DNA of 64,000 nucleotides from Malurus cyaneus samueli. Its lineage: Eukaryota > Chordata > Aves > Passeriformes > Maluridae. Numbering within the stretch: the first letter of the stretch is position 1; the number at the start of each line of letters is the position of its first letter. The notes beneath the pieces are model-generated. The model saw only the letters and a program-made list of their open reading frames with translations. It had not been told where the DNA came from and made no database searches. The stretch is taken from contig CM019236.1 of NCBI GenBank assembly GCA_009741485.1, forward strand, positions 62,539,234-62,603,233, read 5' to 3'. Shown piece after piece: positions 1 through 13,400 of this stretch. Made by a program: the position numbers and the translations under genes.

Positions 1-1321
1 TGTATGTGGGGGGACCATGATATCCTCATTTGGCTTGGTAGTGTTAACTTTATTTTTTTTTATTTTAATTTTTTATTATAGTTTTATTGTTTTTTAAAAT
101 CTTCTAGGTACTTCTCATTATGTGTCAGACTGTTTTCAGGAAAGCAATTTTCCTGTCTTAAGATCAGGTGCTTTGGAGGTCTTAGTGGGCATGGAAGGTC
201 CCATTTCCAGATGTTGGGTTAAAATTGCTTATGGATCTTGCAAGATGATTATGGCTACCAAATTTAAAAGTTGGGCAGAAAAGTTTTCTGGCTGACTTGG
301 GAGTATATTTTAAACTGAATATATAAAGAAAAAGTGTTACTGTGATGTTAGAATTTGAAAATTTTTTGTCCCTTAACTCTTACAATTGGAAGATAAGAAT
401 TCTGCAGTGCTGACTGTCTGTGAAGGCTATTGGTAAAATATTATCAGTATTTAACGGAATCTATTCACATAATTCAGAAAATTTGCATATGTAAAACCTA
501 TATTGTTGCTTGATACTTTCTAGTACAATACCTTTTACTTCAAAATCACCAAACTTGGGGGGAATTAAGGAATTAATAGTAACAATTACTTCTCTTGTGT
601 AGTAAGTTTCCAGAAGCAAACTTGGAAATTTGGGGAGAAATATGAATTTTAGATTTTTGTTATGAACATTATATTCTGCTTAGTCACATGGAGAGGAACA
701 TTAAAATGAACATAAAATAATTTATTTAAAATGAATAACTTACTTCAATTGTGCAGTGAAGAAAAGCCTTACTGTAAGTGAGAATCAGCACTTCTACTCA
801 ATTTGTTGCCATCTGGAGCTGTGCTAGTGAAAGTCCTTTATTACAGTTGTTTTGCTGTTTTTTAGATTGTCATTCCATATGGCAGAAGAGTAGCCCCTAA
901 ATGACTGGAACGGAGCAATATTAAATATGTGTGAACACTATTAAGTAAGTTTTTCTGGGAGGAAAACTTACAGAAAAAAATTAAGAAGGAATAATATTAC
1001 TTAAGAAAGGAATATCTCAGAATATTGTAGGCTAGAAAAGGTCATGCTATCTTAGGCTATTCCTAACAAACCACATTTTGTTTAGTGCCTTATCTCCACT
1101 TGAAAGTGCTAAATATAGAAGAGCCTGGCACAATCTGTTGCTGATTTTGCCAGTGACTGACTCAAAACAAAATTCAGGGTAGTGCTACTTAGCAGGAGAA
1201 CCAGAAATGGGATGACAAACTAAAAAACATGCTACCCAAACACTATGCATTTTTACAAGTCTAAAGATTCTATTTGATAACCTTTTCAAGTGTTTTCTCA
1301 TGATTTTATTGTGTTTTGAAG
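1..1321. other. Intron or upstream non-coding sequence
   Basis: AT-rich sequence with no exon that fits the phase of the first recognised exon and no identifiable repeat. It is presumably intronic to the plus-strand gene whose tail follows. Confidence 0.6.
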
Positions 1322-1434
1322 TGGCAAAACATCTTTGCGAATGACCAGAGACCCTTCTGTGCAGCTTCCGCGGCCTGGCCAGAGCATTGAGAGGAGTCGC
1401 AGCAAGACTTACCCCAAAAGAACACAACAGACAG
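1322..1434 (+). CDS. Coding exon 1 of the tail (first in window)
   Basis: The exon follows an AG at 1320-1321 after a T-rich tract and ends before GTCGGT. The first base finishes a codon begun upstream; then 37 codons read [20 protein letters not shown] onward through SIERSRSK to QQT. One base is left over (phase 1), which pairs exactly with exon 2. The other two frames contain stops. The block is denser in CpG and C/G third positions than the introns around it. Confidence 0.82.
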
Positions 1435-4400
1435 GTCGGTCCTTCTCTGCTGCCCTGGGGGAAGATGTCTTCTTGTTTTTTTGGTCGATTTTGTCATCAT
1501 GAGGTGACTCAGAACTGCTGCAATGTCCTCGAGGATCTCTCAGAACAGTTTCTGTGTTTTGCCTTAGGTCAGTATTTTATCTAAGCTTAACAGGATACAA
1601 AACCTCCAGCTTTCTGGATAAAAGAATTTCTGTGGATTAAAGATGATACAACCCTATGATACAACCCTAGGGTTGAAAGGAAAGTTTGAAAACAGGCAGT
1701 GAGAGCATGTTTTTTTCTCAGGAGACCTGTCTCTTGCAGATACGTGTCTTGGTTAGTGTCCCATTATTTGGGCTGCTTGACCCAATGTGCCACTTTTGTG
1801 CATCTTCTTCTCAGTTCAGGAGCAGTATCCCTTCATTTTGATATTAAGTGGTGGAACAGAAGTTAGTGCCCTGCAATTTTAACAGGCTTCAGATGTGTGA
1901 GCTGGAAATCTTTTCTGCATGCTGAAGCTGTCACAGCAAGCTGGAAGTTTTTACAGGTGTCATACAAAGTAGGATTATGTGTGGATCACATAATCCAGAA
2001 GTCATGCCCTGAATAATGGATGCTCACTGAAATTTAGTAATGGAGATGTCAAACTCCATTTATACGTGTGATTACATGGCAATCCTTTGCTTTCTCTGTG
2101 ACAGAAGGTGCATACATTTCAGCCAAACTTGTCTATGGATTTAAGCATGTGTGTCTGTATTTGCTTTTTGAGAATAAGCTTGTCTGGGCTTTGAAATGTA
2201 AACAATATTTCTCTTTTGTCATGGGTTAATATGCCACTATAAAATTTGCATACCTATTTTTAAAAAGAGTGGACATTGATGTCTGGAAACCTCCAATGTT
2301 CACCCTGAAAGAAGCCTTTTTGACTCAGAAATAAAATGTATTCTGCCTTTTAGCTGTAGTGGCTCTTGAAATGTAACATAATTTGAAGAATAGCCTTGGA
2401 AAATAGAGGCAGTTTGCAACATTAAAAGAAAACTATTTTATTTTATTTAGCTTAGTGTAAAAAGAGAAGAATTTATTTGCTTTCTGATTATGATATATTT
2501 TGTTGTATCCGCAGTTTTAAGGGGGTGCCTGAGAGGACAAGAAGCTGTTCACCCTTAAAATGAATTAAACTTCTTGTTCAGCTGGACAGTCCTGTTCTTA
2601 GGGCAGTAGTTCAAGCCAAACAGCATTCCCTGTCTCACTAGTCCCCAGTTCTGTTTGTAGAAGTTTGTGTGGCTATCTGTCAGCTAAAACTCACCTCTTG
2701 GATAGAAGTAAACATTCTCCTCAGCACAGGGTCAGTCTGTGCTGCTGCAGGGCTCAGGGCTGTGCATGTGTTTTGTTTGTTCATTTTGTTTTCAATCTCT
2801 TTGGCTGTGAGGAAAAGCTGAAACCTTGCCGTATCCTCTTCTGCTGATGCAACATGATGCAGAGCTCTCTGCGCAACATGTGTTGGTGCCTTTACACACT
2901 TTGTCTTACTTTAAAATGAAGTGGCTGCTTTTTCACCATTTTATTAATGTGTAGTTTTGTAATCTCTGTCATCCATCTGTTTTCATTTTTAATTCAACAT
3001 AATTGATTACTTGTGTGCTCCAAGTGTGCAGTCATATTCTGCTGGGGCAAATGGATTAACTCAAATGATATTAATGTTAAATGAATTTGTTTCTTTTCCT
3101 CCTTAAAATAAGGGTTAAGGAAAGAGACCATTCCAATGCCATCTTTCCCTATTAATAAGCATATTTTTCCATTTTTTTCCTTTTTTCCATTTTGTCTTTG
3201 GCTATTCACAATGCTAAACATTAACTATTCTCCATTTAAACAGGCTTTCAGAAAGTGAAAGAAGACTAATGCTCTCTGTCCTCCCTGTGTCAGACAACGT
3301 GTGACAGCCTATTGCATAAAATAAATCTACCTTTTTGGATCTAAAATTGTTCTTGGATATAACAAAGTCCCTACCGCACAATAAATCAAGACTATTTGGC
3401 ATATTTTATGTGTCACTTGCTTAAATACATTATCCCAATGTAGATTTTATTTTATAGAGTAGTTTTTATCTTGGAAATTAACCAGGTAGTCTAGTAAGTT
3501 TGATAAGTTATGTAAAAGTTTCCCTGACTAAAATGTTTGAGAAAATGATGGGACATTCCTTCTTGAAATAAATATTCCTTTTGCATAATTAACATAATTG
3601 ACATTATGTAGATGGTGATCATTGATGGTTAGTCCTTTGTTCTTCATTTTCTGTTTGTAATATGGTGTAATAAGACTTAATATTACTTGTCCAATATCTT
3701 AAACAGTGTGATTTTAGTTTGCATGTATTATATCTTAAGGTATTTTCCATCAAATACCACTTTAATTAGTATTCAACTGGACATGGCTTATAATTGAATT
3801 TTTTTGAGCGAAAGTCAGGGTTCCATTTATTTTCCCAAAATCCAACAACACCTCACAAATAGCTCATATGAAATATCTTCTTCCCGCCGTCTCTGAGTTC
3901 AGCATCTTTCCTCACCTACTTCTTTCCCTAGTTTCCTTTTCTTAAGATGGCAAAGTCAAATGTATCAAGGCTTCATTTTTGCAGTTACTGCAGTTAGCCA
4001 TTCTGTTTTGGTGTTTTTTTTTTTTTTTTTTTTTAATGTACGGGTGCCAGTGATGGGATCAGTCACAGCGGTGGTTTTGAGGACAGTGAGAGCAAGTGCG
4101 TGACTGCAGCATATAGAATTAGCATTGCCTCAACAAGATAAGTGTCTGTGAAGTGCTGAAACCTCTAACCGCTGACACATAATTAAAATCCTTCCCCTTG
4201 TTTCTTCTTTTTTATACATGTTGTGGTGCCTTAAACATAGTATGTGTTTTTTATATTTTTTTTCTGTCACCTAAAGGTGGAAGTTAGTTATCCCTAGCAC
4301 AGCTGAATGATAATATTTCTTTGTTTCATTGGTCCATTAAAATATGGAGAAGTCCTTAGGACTGCAGACACTTGGTGAACTCTGGATTAAGAGTTGGAGC

Positions 4401-7400
4401 AGGTGCTGAGACAATGATACAAAATATTATTTCTGTTTTCAGTCTGGTTTACCAGAGAGATTGAAGGAGATGATAATTGAACAGAGAGAAACCATTTTCT
4501 CTCATATAAAAGCCATTGCCATTGTTTCTCCTGATAGGATGCACAGTGCAGACCTTTTGCTTTCAGCATGGCAGGTTATTGTCCTAGAATACAGATTGCA
4601 ATGGTTTAAAATGCAGTAACCTCCATTTTGTCATTTGTTTGATACATTTCATATCTCAGTTGTTCTAGGGCTAGTGGAAAAATCATATCAGGAATCTTTA
4701 ATGGCTATGCTTTTATACAACATTTTGACTGTAGTTTTATATTAGCATGGGGTTTTTCTGCCACATGCTTATGCTGATATTCAAATCAGTGTTCTTTAGG
4801 TGAAAAGGTTTGTTTTGTTCTGTCAAATCTTGTGAGATAAGTGTAACTTGTTTCATTTGTTTATTCTTCCCTTTTCAGCAGAAAGAGAATTACAGTTGTG
4901 TTTTGCTCTGGATGCAAATAATAAATTCAAACATGGACCAGGATCTCTCGCTGTTCTGTCTTACCCTCTTAGGGCCACTCTGATGATGTTCAGCTTTTGC
5001 AACACAGGGCGAAATGTTCATTATTATTTTGGCTGAATGCTGGACACAAAAAGCTCCTTGGGAACATCCTCCCAGGACAGACACTGACATGACCAGACCT
5101 GTTGCCTGGCAGTGGGAAACACATTGCTGAGCGTTTGTTGTTTTTTGGTAGCTGAGGACTTGGTTTATCCCTGTCTTTCACTCTGGTCAGTTGTGTAAAA
5201 CCAGTGTAAATAAATGCTGGCATTCTGATTTAGAGGCCAGGTGGAAAATTGGATGTGGCTATTATTACAATTACAGTTCTGTCTGTGTTGTGATAATCCC
5301 TAAGCAATCACATTTTGTTGCAGATGCCTGTCACTACCCTGCTTCACCAGCCTCAGCCATGGCACACAGAAGTGTTGGTCTGGCCCAAAGTCTTGTCCCA
5401 GAAAATTGTGAGATTGGGTTTAAAATTTAGATTTTTGAGAAAATGGATTGTGGGGTGGTTTTATCTGTTTCTGAATGTATTTAATTTGAGCTTTGCACTT
5501 TAAAGTTTACTTAAAATCCCATGTTTTAGAAAATGCTGGATGTGACTGCTTCCGCATTTCAGTTGTGGGGTGTGAGATGAGCAAACTCTGTGGCTAAAGG
5601 CTTGGAAAGTAATATGAAAACCAGCCATTATCATGTGCTGGTGTAGACATATGGCAGTCCATTCATTTTTGTGGGCTCTTAGTAGCACAGGGTGCAAAGC
5701 AGGAGCTCTCACTGTATGTTTTCCATTCAATAACACTCAGCTGCTCTCACGACGAGGTTTAAATACAAACACTCCTTCCAGATAATGTCAGCTAAGTGAC
5801 TTTTCCTGATAAGAAACAGGCAGGACCAGCTACCTGCCTTGCCAGACTGATTGGTTTTGGACACTTGAGTTTTTAAAAATGAAATAGTTGGCTTGAATGG
5901 AATACACAAATCAGGGTCAAAATGGCTGTAAACGAGAAGTAAGGGTGTGCATTCACCTCACCGGAAAAGTTCAGTGCAGTGCAGTAAGAGAGTACCTTAT
6001 CCAACCAAAGGTAAACAACCAGGGAGAACTTTCAAGAATGAATATTTTTGGCTGTCTAAGGTATTTTTGAGAGGCTTATTTACCTTGTCATGCAAGAAAC
6101 AGCAATATAGCTGAGTTTTTGCAATGGGGTTAGTGTTTGGGCAGTTTATCTGGAGTCTACTCTTTTATTTTAGGTAATTTTATCACACAGAGGTACGAGT
6201 TGGTAGAATAGTATTGTAGTCAGTAAAAGATACCGGAGGAGGTGGAACATACTTAAAGACAATTATTACTCTTTCTGTAAGTGTGGACAGAAAGCTCCTC
6301 ATTAACCCAGCATGGCTTGACAGCCAGAAGTGACTGAGTGCCTGCAGCATGACAAATATATTGCCAAACAGCAAAGGATCAGTTCTGGACCTGTCTATTA
6401 CTTTTATATAATTTGACCCTTGCTTGTTTTTCTTATCGCTCCATTAAGTTACAAGCACTTCATGTGCCTTAATCAAAAGCTGCCTTGCAGAGGAATGTGT
6501 GAAGTACTGAGATTAATTCCTTTGTTTGAAAAAGTCATATATTTGCTGATTTCTGCAAAAGACTAGCAGACCTAACCTGTAAGAGAAGCAACTGATGGGC
6601 AAACAAATGCCTTCGCATATCTCAAGTATTTGTGTTGAGGTAGAAGAGAGTTCAGAGACGTTGTATGCCAAAGGGATGGTACCGGAAGTTAAGGGAGATT
6701 GTGAAGAAATCCTTTCTCTGAGATTAAGGAGAAAATTTATCATACAAAATCTTGCCAAAACTTAATTTAAGATATTACATTTTTGTTTTAGCCAGACAAA
6801 ATGGCTTGGGGTTTGTACCACTATATTAACAATGCTGTGATGCTATTACTTGTGCTCAGAGGACATAGCATTATAATCTTCAATCTATTTTGTTATTTTC
6901 AATGAACATGCTCAGAATCCTGGCCAGAGGAGGTCCACATCAATAATGATATTGTTTTGTTGTTCTACTTGACATCTGTTTCTATAGATGGTAACAGTTT
7001 TGTAAGAAATGTCTGAAATTGCCAATTAGGTGGAAAGACAATGTGTGAACTGAAGGAAAATGACAGATTAATATTAACAGCATAGCATGGAAACTGAAAT
7101 CATATCACCAGCAGGAACCCATCTGTATTCTCCTCACACCTTTATTCTCACTGTTGCCTGAATAGGGAATTTCTTTCTGTTGACCGGGGCAGAGTATCCC
7201 TTTGAGAACAACTGCTTCAGACTTCTCTGTCTTACGTGGAAGAATAGTGAATGTTCTTTGTGCTAAACTTTATCATGCTCTTGTACAACTAGAAATAAGG
7301 AAAAAACATAGAAGTGTGATCCTGATACACCCCAAAGAAGTAGAGCACAAACCAGATATCTCCTGTGTCATTTTACCTCTCATGCAGCCCAGTGTTCAGC

Positions 7401-10400
7401 AGGTGATTATGCTGAATAGTTCTGCAAAATATTTGTGTTGCAGGACTCACCTATTTTGGTTTTCATATTTTTTTCAGGTTCTAAGAGCGTGAGCCAGATT
7501 ACAACAAATGGGGAAGACGAAGGAACAACCAAAATTATTGCACCTTCTCCAGTAAAAAGGTATCTAGACCTGCAGTTTTCTCACAGCTTTTAAGCATTTG
7601 TGTATGTATTGGATAGAGGAACACATCTAGTAATCACTAGTAACAGTTGATTCTTCCCTTGAGTTCAGGACCATCTGATCTTCTGCTGACAAAAGTCAGA
7701 AAGTGTTGCCAAATAATTAATTTTATAAAACCCTGATATTCCAAAGAATGTGGAACAGGAATTTCAGGTGACACACGGTTTGAACATCCACAAAGCAGCA
7801 CAAGTTAATGGGAAGGCGGTCGGTTTCAGGTTGAAATAGAAAAGAAAAGAGGTAATGACCCAAAGGGCACTGGTCAGGATAATCCTGTGAGTCTCTCCCC
7901 TGGGAGCTGTCAAAGCTGACTGTCAGAGCCCTCAGAAGGCCCATGGGCATTCTGTCTCTGAGCAGAGAGTTGGGGTGTGAGCAGGGAGGAGCTTGGCACA
8001 GGCTCTCTCCCAGCAGCATTGTTCATCTTGCAGTGATTCCCCACTGCACTTTTCAATTCATAATAAAACTCAGGAGTGTTTGTTCCTGATCCATGGGAGT
8101 AGTGAATTGTCAGGGCTTCTCTGGATTTCTGTGGTCTGCTTTGTCTAATTTATCAGTGCTGAAGTACACATCTCTGGTTATTAAGCATATTCAAAAGGAA
8201 GTGGTAGGGCTGGGATTCAGAAGGAGGTTCATATCCCCATCCATAATTTTAGGTGGAATTTGTGTGTCTGAATCAGAAAAAGAGTGATCTGACAAAAGAA
8301 TGAGTCAAAACCACAGCGCTTAACCCTTTTATTTAGTTGCCTGGATATCTGTCTCTGCATGCTTGATAATACCGACAGCTGGGTCTTTTTCTTGACTGAG
8401 TAACTCTTAAGTGGCATTATCTATACATTGAAACTGTGGCCTTCACATTTTGGATTGACCTTTGAAAAAGGATCTAAAAGATTTACTGCAAATACTTCAT
8501 GGATAGTGTTCCCTAGTGTCTAATATTTGTAACTTCCATGTATAAATGTAAGTTTACTCCAAAAGAAAAGTTGAGTTAAGTTGCTGCCTCATTTTGAGGG
8601 AAATTGAATCCACTATTACAGTACCTGGAAAATAATGGCAATCATATGTTAAAAGAAAGTTGATGTTTTAGCCACTTGGTCATGCTGAAGCTGAACTGTT
8701 AAGCAGGAAACAATGCAAAGATTAAAAAATACACAAAGGAAGAGCACAAAGAGGATGGATCCAGAGGATGGGCTTTTTCCAGTGTTGACGAGTGACAGGA
8801 TCAGGTGGGCACACACTAAAACACAGAAGGTTCCCTCTGAACATTTTTTCCCTACAGAATTTTTAGCAATTAATTGTTAGAAAGAATTGGAAAGGCAGGT
8901 TGTAGAGGAAGAACCAAAACAAGGGGCTCTCAATATGACAGCTTCAAGGTTTCTGAGCTTAGTTTCGTACCTTGACAGCTTAAATGAAGTTCACAAGCAG
9001 ATTCTTACTGAGTCATGTTTCAGACAGTGTAACTCACTTCCCCTCCCCCCCCCCCCCAAAAAAAAAGAAAAAAAAAGAGGAAAAAAAAGATAAAAAAGTG
9101 TTGGAAGTTGTTTTTCTTGCATTCCTTCTATTTAGGGTTTGATTTGTTTCTCTCTGTGTTCTTTTCTGTACCCATAAAACACCTTTTGGGCCTCCCAGGC
9201 TTGATATGTGTGAGAGGTAACAGAAAATTTGTGTAACATTTACAGCTTGGAAGTTTGCTACATCCTATGTAATTCTTGCATTACTTGTCAGTGATGCTTG
9301 CAGAGCATATGTCAGCAGTGTTCACAAGCTGAGTTTTCATATTTAACATCTTACTCAGTGTTGAGATCTGTTGGTCACTTCTGTGTAAGTAGTGTAAAGT
9401 GAAAAAAAAAAGACCCCAACGATAGAAATCTCACATGAAATTCAGCTCCTAACACTTTCAGATACTTTGAATGAGCTGAGTACCTTTGGCAACTGCATGT
9501 ACTGCTGGTATTTGCAGAGGTGCCACACCCTAGTGTTCTGTCTGTAAAGTGTGGGTCTGCACCAAATGAATAATGACTTGGGAGTTTAATGGAGTAAATT
9601 CACCTCCCAGTACTTCTTTCTGTTTTTTTTTTTTTTTTTTAAAGATTTGACAATGGTATCACATTTATTTAACTTCAACCCAGGTATTGTTCAGTAGTTC
9701 ATGCTGTGCAAATCAATTCATTTTTTTGCAATACAGGACTGAAATATATTTAACTGAGTTACTTGCTCGGTAGTAAGCACTTATTTTTAAGCCTGGGAAT
9801 AGATTGCATGCTGCTATGAGTCAGTAATTAATGGGTGCAGTATTAAGAAAATTATTTACCTGATAAGGTGTAATTTAATTCCTTTTCCTGCTGACTTACT
9901 GTAGCTATGCATTTTGTTCACTGTGTGAGAATTAAATGATTAACTCAGTGACCTGTAGTAACCAAAGTCTGAGGTTAAAAGTGGATTAGTGAGTTAAGTA
10001 GCCACGATTCCTTCATAAAGCTGAGTCTGTAACCTTCTGCCCTGGGAAAAGGACTCCCAGCTTATATTTGCCTCTCTGTAAGCAACTGTAAAGCTTTTAT
10101 TTTTTCTGCTTGAGCTGCACTTGATAAATACGTGCTGTATTAATGATCGTACGGGGGTGCTGACAGTAAGACTCCCTGAAGACCTTAGTGAAAATCGATG
10201 TGGCTGCCTCGTTCTGTCTCAGGTGAAAAGCTTGCTCATGAACAAAGAGAGCTCTACAGATGGAGCTGCAGGAAAAGCTCTGCCCAGCCATCGGCAAGGA
10301 CAGGGGTGCAAATGCGTGCTTCAGCTAAAAGCCACTTGCAGCATTTGAAGGGGCAATTATCTGTGAGCTTTAATGGGTCAGAGGCTGTAAAACCTGACAC

Positions 10401-13400
10401 TGATAGGAATAAAGGAAGAACTGGAGCATTCTGTTTCCCACCCCCCCCCCCATCCCCATAGGTAGTAGAAACTGATTAAAAACGCTAATATATCTCAGCT
10501 TGGTGGCTGTCCTGGTACTTAGCCTTGCAGCAGTGACTGAAGCCACCTCTTTCACAACAACCTCTTTCTGGCAAAAATAAAACCTAAGGCTTTGCTGGGG
10601 AGGGAATGAGAAGATTTTGCTGATCTGTGAACTTGTGAAACCTGTGATCTGTCATGTTTTGAATAGTTCTCACCCCTTGCTTTTGTTGCTCCCATTTTAA
10701 GTAGATAGTGTACACCTGGGAAAATGGTAGAGAAATACGATAAAGATAATCAGAGGTATGTGGTGACTCCTGCACTGAGAGAGTTTAAATAGCCTGTGGT
10801 TTTTTCACTTGGAAAAGAGATTAGTCAGTTAAAAATGTGTAAAAGAAATTAAGAGGTGGAATCATTGATTTAGGGAGTTATACATACTTGTTTCTCTTTA
10901 TTTCTTTCTACAATCAGAGAAACAGTCAGGAGCAAGGGATGTAAGTTTGAAACCAATTGGAAATTTGACGTAAAACTAAATAATAATTTATGTCAAGTAC
11001 TGGAACATATTGCTACCAGGTGCTGTTTATGCCAAATATTTAAAACTGTTCACAGGGTATTTAAGTAAATCCATGGAAATAAGTTTCATTAAGAGCTATG
11101 TAAAATAAAAAGGAGATAAAAACCTCTGATTAAATAATTATAAATTATAAATAATTAACTGTATATTAGGAAAGACTATGAGATCATATTGTATTATTCT
11201 TGCCTAAGTATCTGTTCTTGTTTATTTGGAGACAGGATTTACTGTTTTTCTGTCTCAGTGCTGCCACAATTACGAGTTTGCAGAGACCATTTTTTGAGTT
11301 TTTTCTTTTCTTTTTTTCTTTTTTTTTTTTGTATTTTTTTCCCCGTTCTTCTTTCTCCTTCTCCTTATGATTGCTCTTTTTAGGAGAGATTTTTCAACAA
11401 AGCTGCTCTTTGTCCTTTTGCACATAACAAATAAGTAACTATATGCAGGTGGATCTCTGTACTGAGTATATGCCTTTAAAATTAAATTATATGTGGTCAG
11501 CAGGACATAAAATGTTATCTGTACAAAATGTGTTTTAAAAGACATATATTTATCTGTGCTTTTAAATAGCTTTAAAAAGATGAAAAATGAAAACAGTCCA
11601 GAAACACAAAGAAGCAAAACAAGCGCTCCATGGGAGGAAAATGGCCCACAGAGGTAAGGAGAGACTTGATGTCTTAGGTATTGTGCAATGGTAAATACCA
11701 TGCCATACCAATAGGATGAAGGATATTAACATAATATATTGATGTGTCATTTGATTCATAATAGAAGTGTACTGCATGTAAGTAGATAGGTTCTTTCATG
11801 GATAAATAAAAAAAAGGAAAGTACATGTGGAAGGAAGTACGTGAAAAATTTGTCTGTGAAAAGGGGCAGAGAGACCCTTAAAGTGTGAGTGACATATAAA
11901 TTCTGTTGAGTCAAAAGATGTCAAAAGAGGCACATGAGAGCAAAAAATAATAGCCCTAGATTTCTGATTAATATGAAGTCCTGTGGAATTATGATGGATA
12001 ACTTGTAGAAAAATCAACTGTGTAGCAGTCAGAAAAACTATTAGCAATTACTGGTAAAACAAGAAAACAATGTTATACCATTATATAAATTGGTGGATCA
12101 CATATGTGCTCCATGAATTTTGGGAGCAGTTCTGATGTCCTTATCTCAGGAAAAGGGTCAGGCTTTGAGAGGAGCAGCAAAGGCAATCAAAGTTGTGAAT
12201 GGCTCTGCAGTAAATCTGTACAAGGAGCAAGGGCACGGGACAGACAGAACTCTTCCTTCAGCCTGTAAAAGAGGCAATTTCAGGGGATGCCATCTAGAAA
12301 TCTGAGAGAAAAGAAATAGACCAAGACTGCATTTTTCCAGCAGAAGGGTTACAGATCATCAGGTGAAGCTGTTGCAGGTAGTTTAAAGGTGTTGAGAAAG
12401 GCAGTGAGTACTGACTCACCACGAGTGGGTGACCTGCGGCCCTCCTCTGTGAGGAGTGAATTGACATAGTGGGTAAATTCCTGGGGGAGGCTGGGTGAGT
12501 CATGGAACAAAAATCCTGAAGGGCTTCTGAAGGCAGAGGCGCAGCAGCTGGCTCAGTGAGTCCCCCGGGCTGGGAATGGTGTGGGACTTAGGGAGCACTG
12601 GGGAGTCCTTGAACGTCTTCAGCTTTTCTCTTCCTGCAGTTGTCTGAAGTTGTAGTTGGTTCCTGCTGCTGGAAACATAACCAGAGATCATGAAAAGCAT
12701 AATTCAGAATGCTCCTGCTCTTCTGTGATGATTCAGATCCATACATGATGTGTCATTTGGGGCATCCTGATTTAACCCCTTCTGTAAATAGCAATAGTTT
12801 TCAGACTAAGTACAAAGCAGTGAGCAAATATTCTCTTGCCAAGACAGATCTTTCCTTGTTTATTTTTATAGGAGACGTGGTGCCATCTTGTCACTTTATG
12901 GCTCCAGTTTTGAAGTTGCCCTCAAGACAGCAGGAAGTTTGATCTTGCAGGAGCCAGGATTGAGGATTGATTGAATGGCAGGATTGAGTTTTTGCAAATC
13001 TATTCACTCTAAAGCACTCTGCAGTTTTAGACACATAAGCAGATTGGGTGTTGCATAGAGTCTTTCACAGCTTCTAATAATAATTCTCATTGAGATGAGC
13101 CATGGGAACTTTTCACCTCTGCAGAGCAGCACTGTAATCAGCTGTCTGCAGAAGCAGTTGAATCAGAATGTGTCCAATTTGAAGGCCAGAGGCTTTTAGG
13201 GAAACAGAAAACTGGAGCTTGAAACCACCTCTGCACTATTGGCAGAGGTTTGTGTGGTTGAGCAGCAGAGATGTGGAGGTAGAAATCACTTCATGCTCCT
13301 GAGCATCAGCTCTGTGATGAAGATGCTTGTCATGAGAGAGGAAAATGGGAAGGTTTCGTCCTTACACCCATGGAAAACTTGAAGGATGACTGGCTCTGCG

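Noticed and set aside
11270..11701. 143-codon minus-strand frame with hydrophobic segments
   Set aside because: It is antisense to coding exon 3 and its start region is the translation of a T-rich low-complexity tract.
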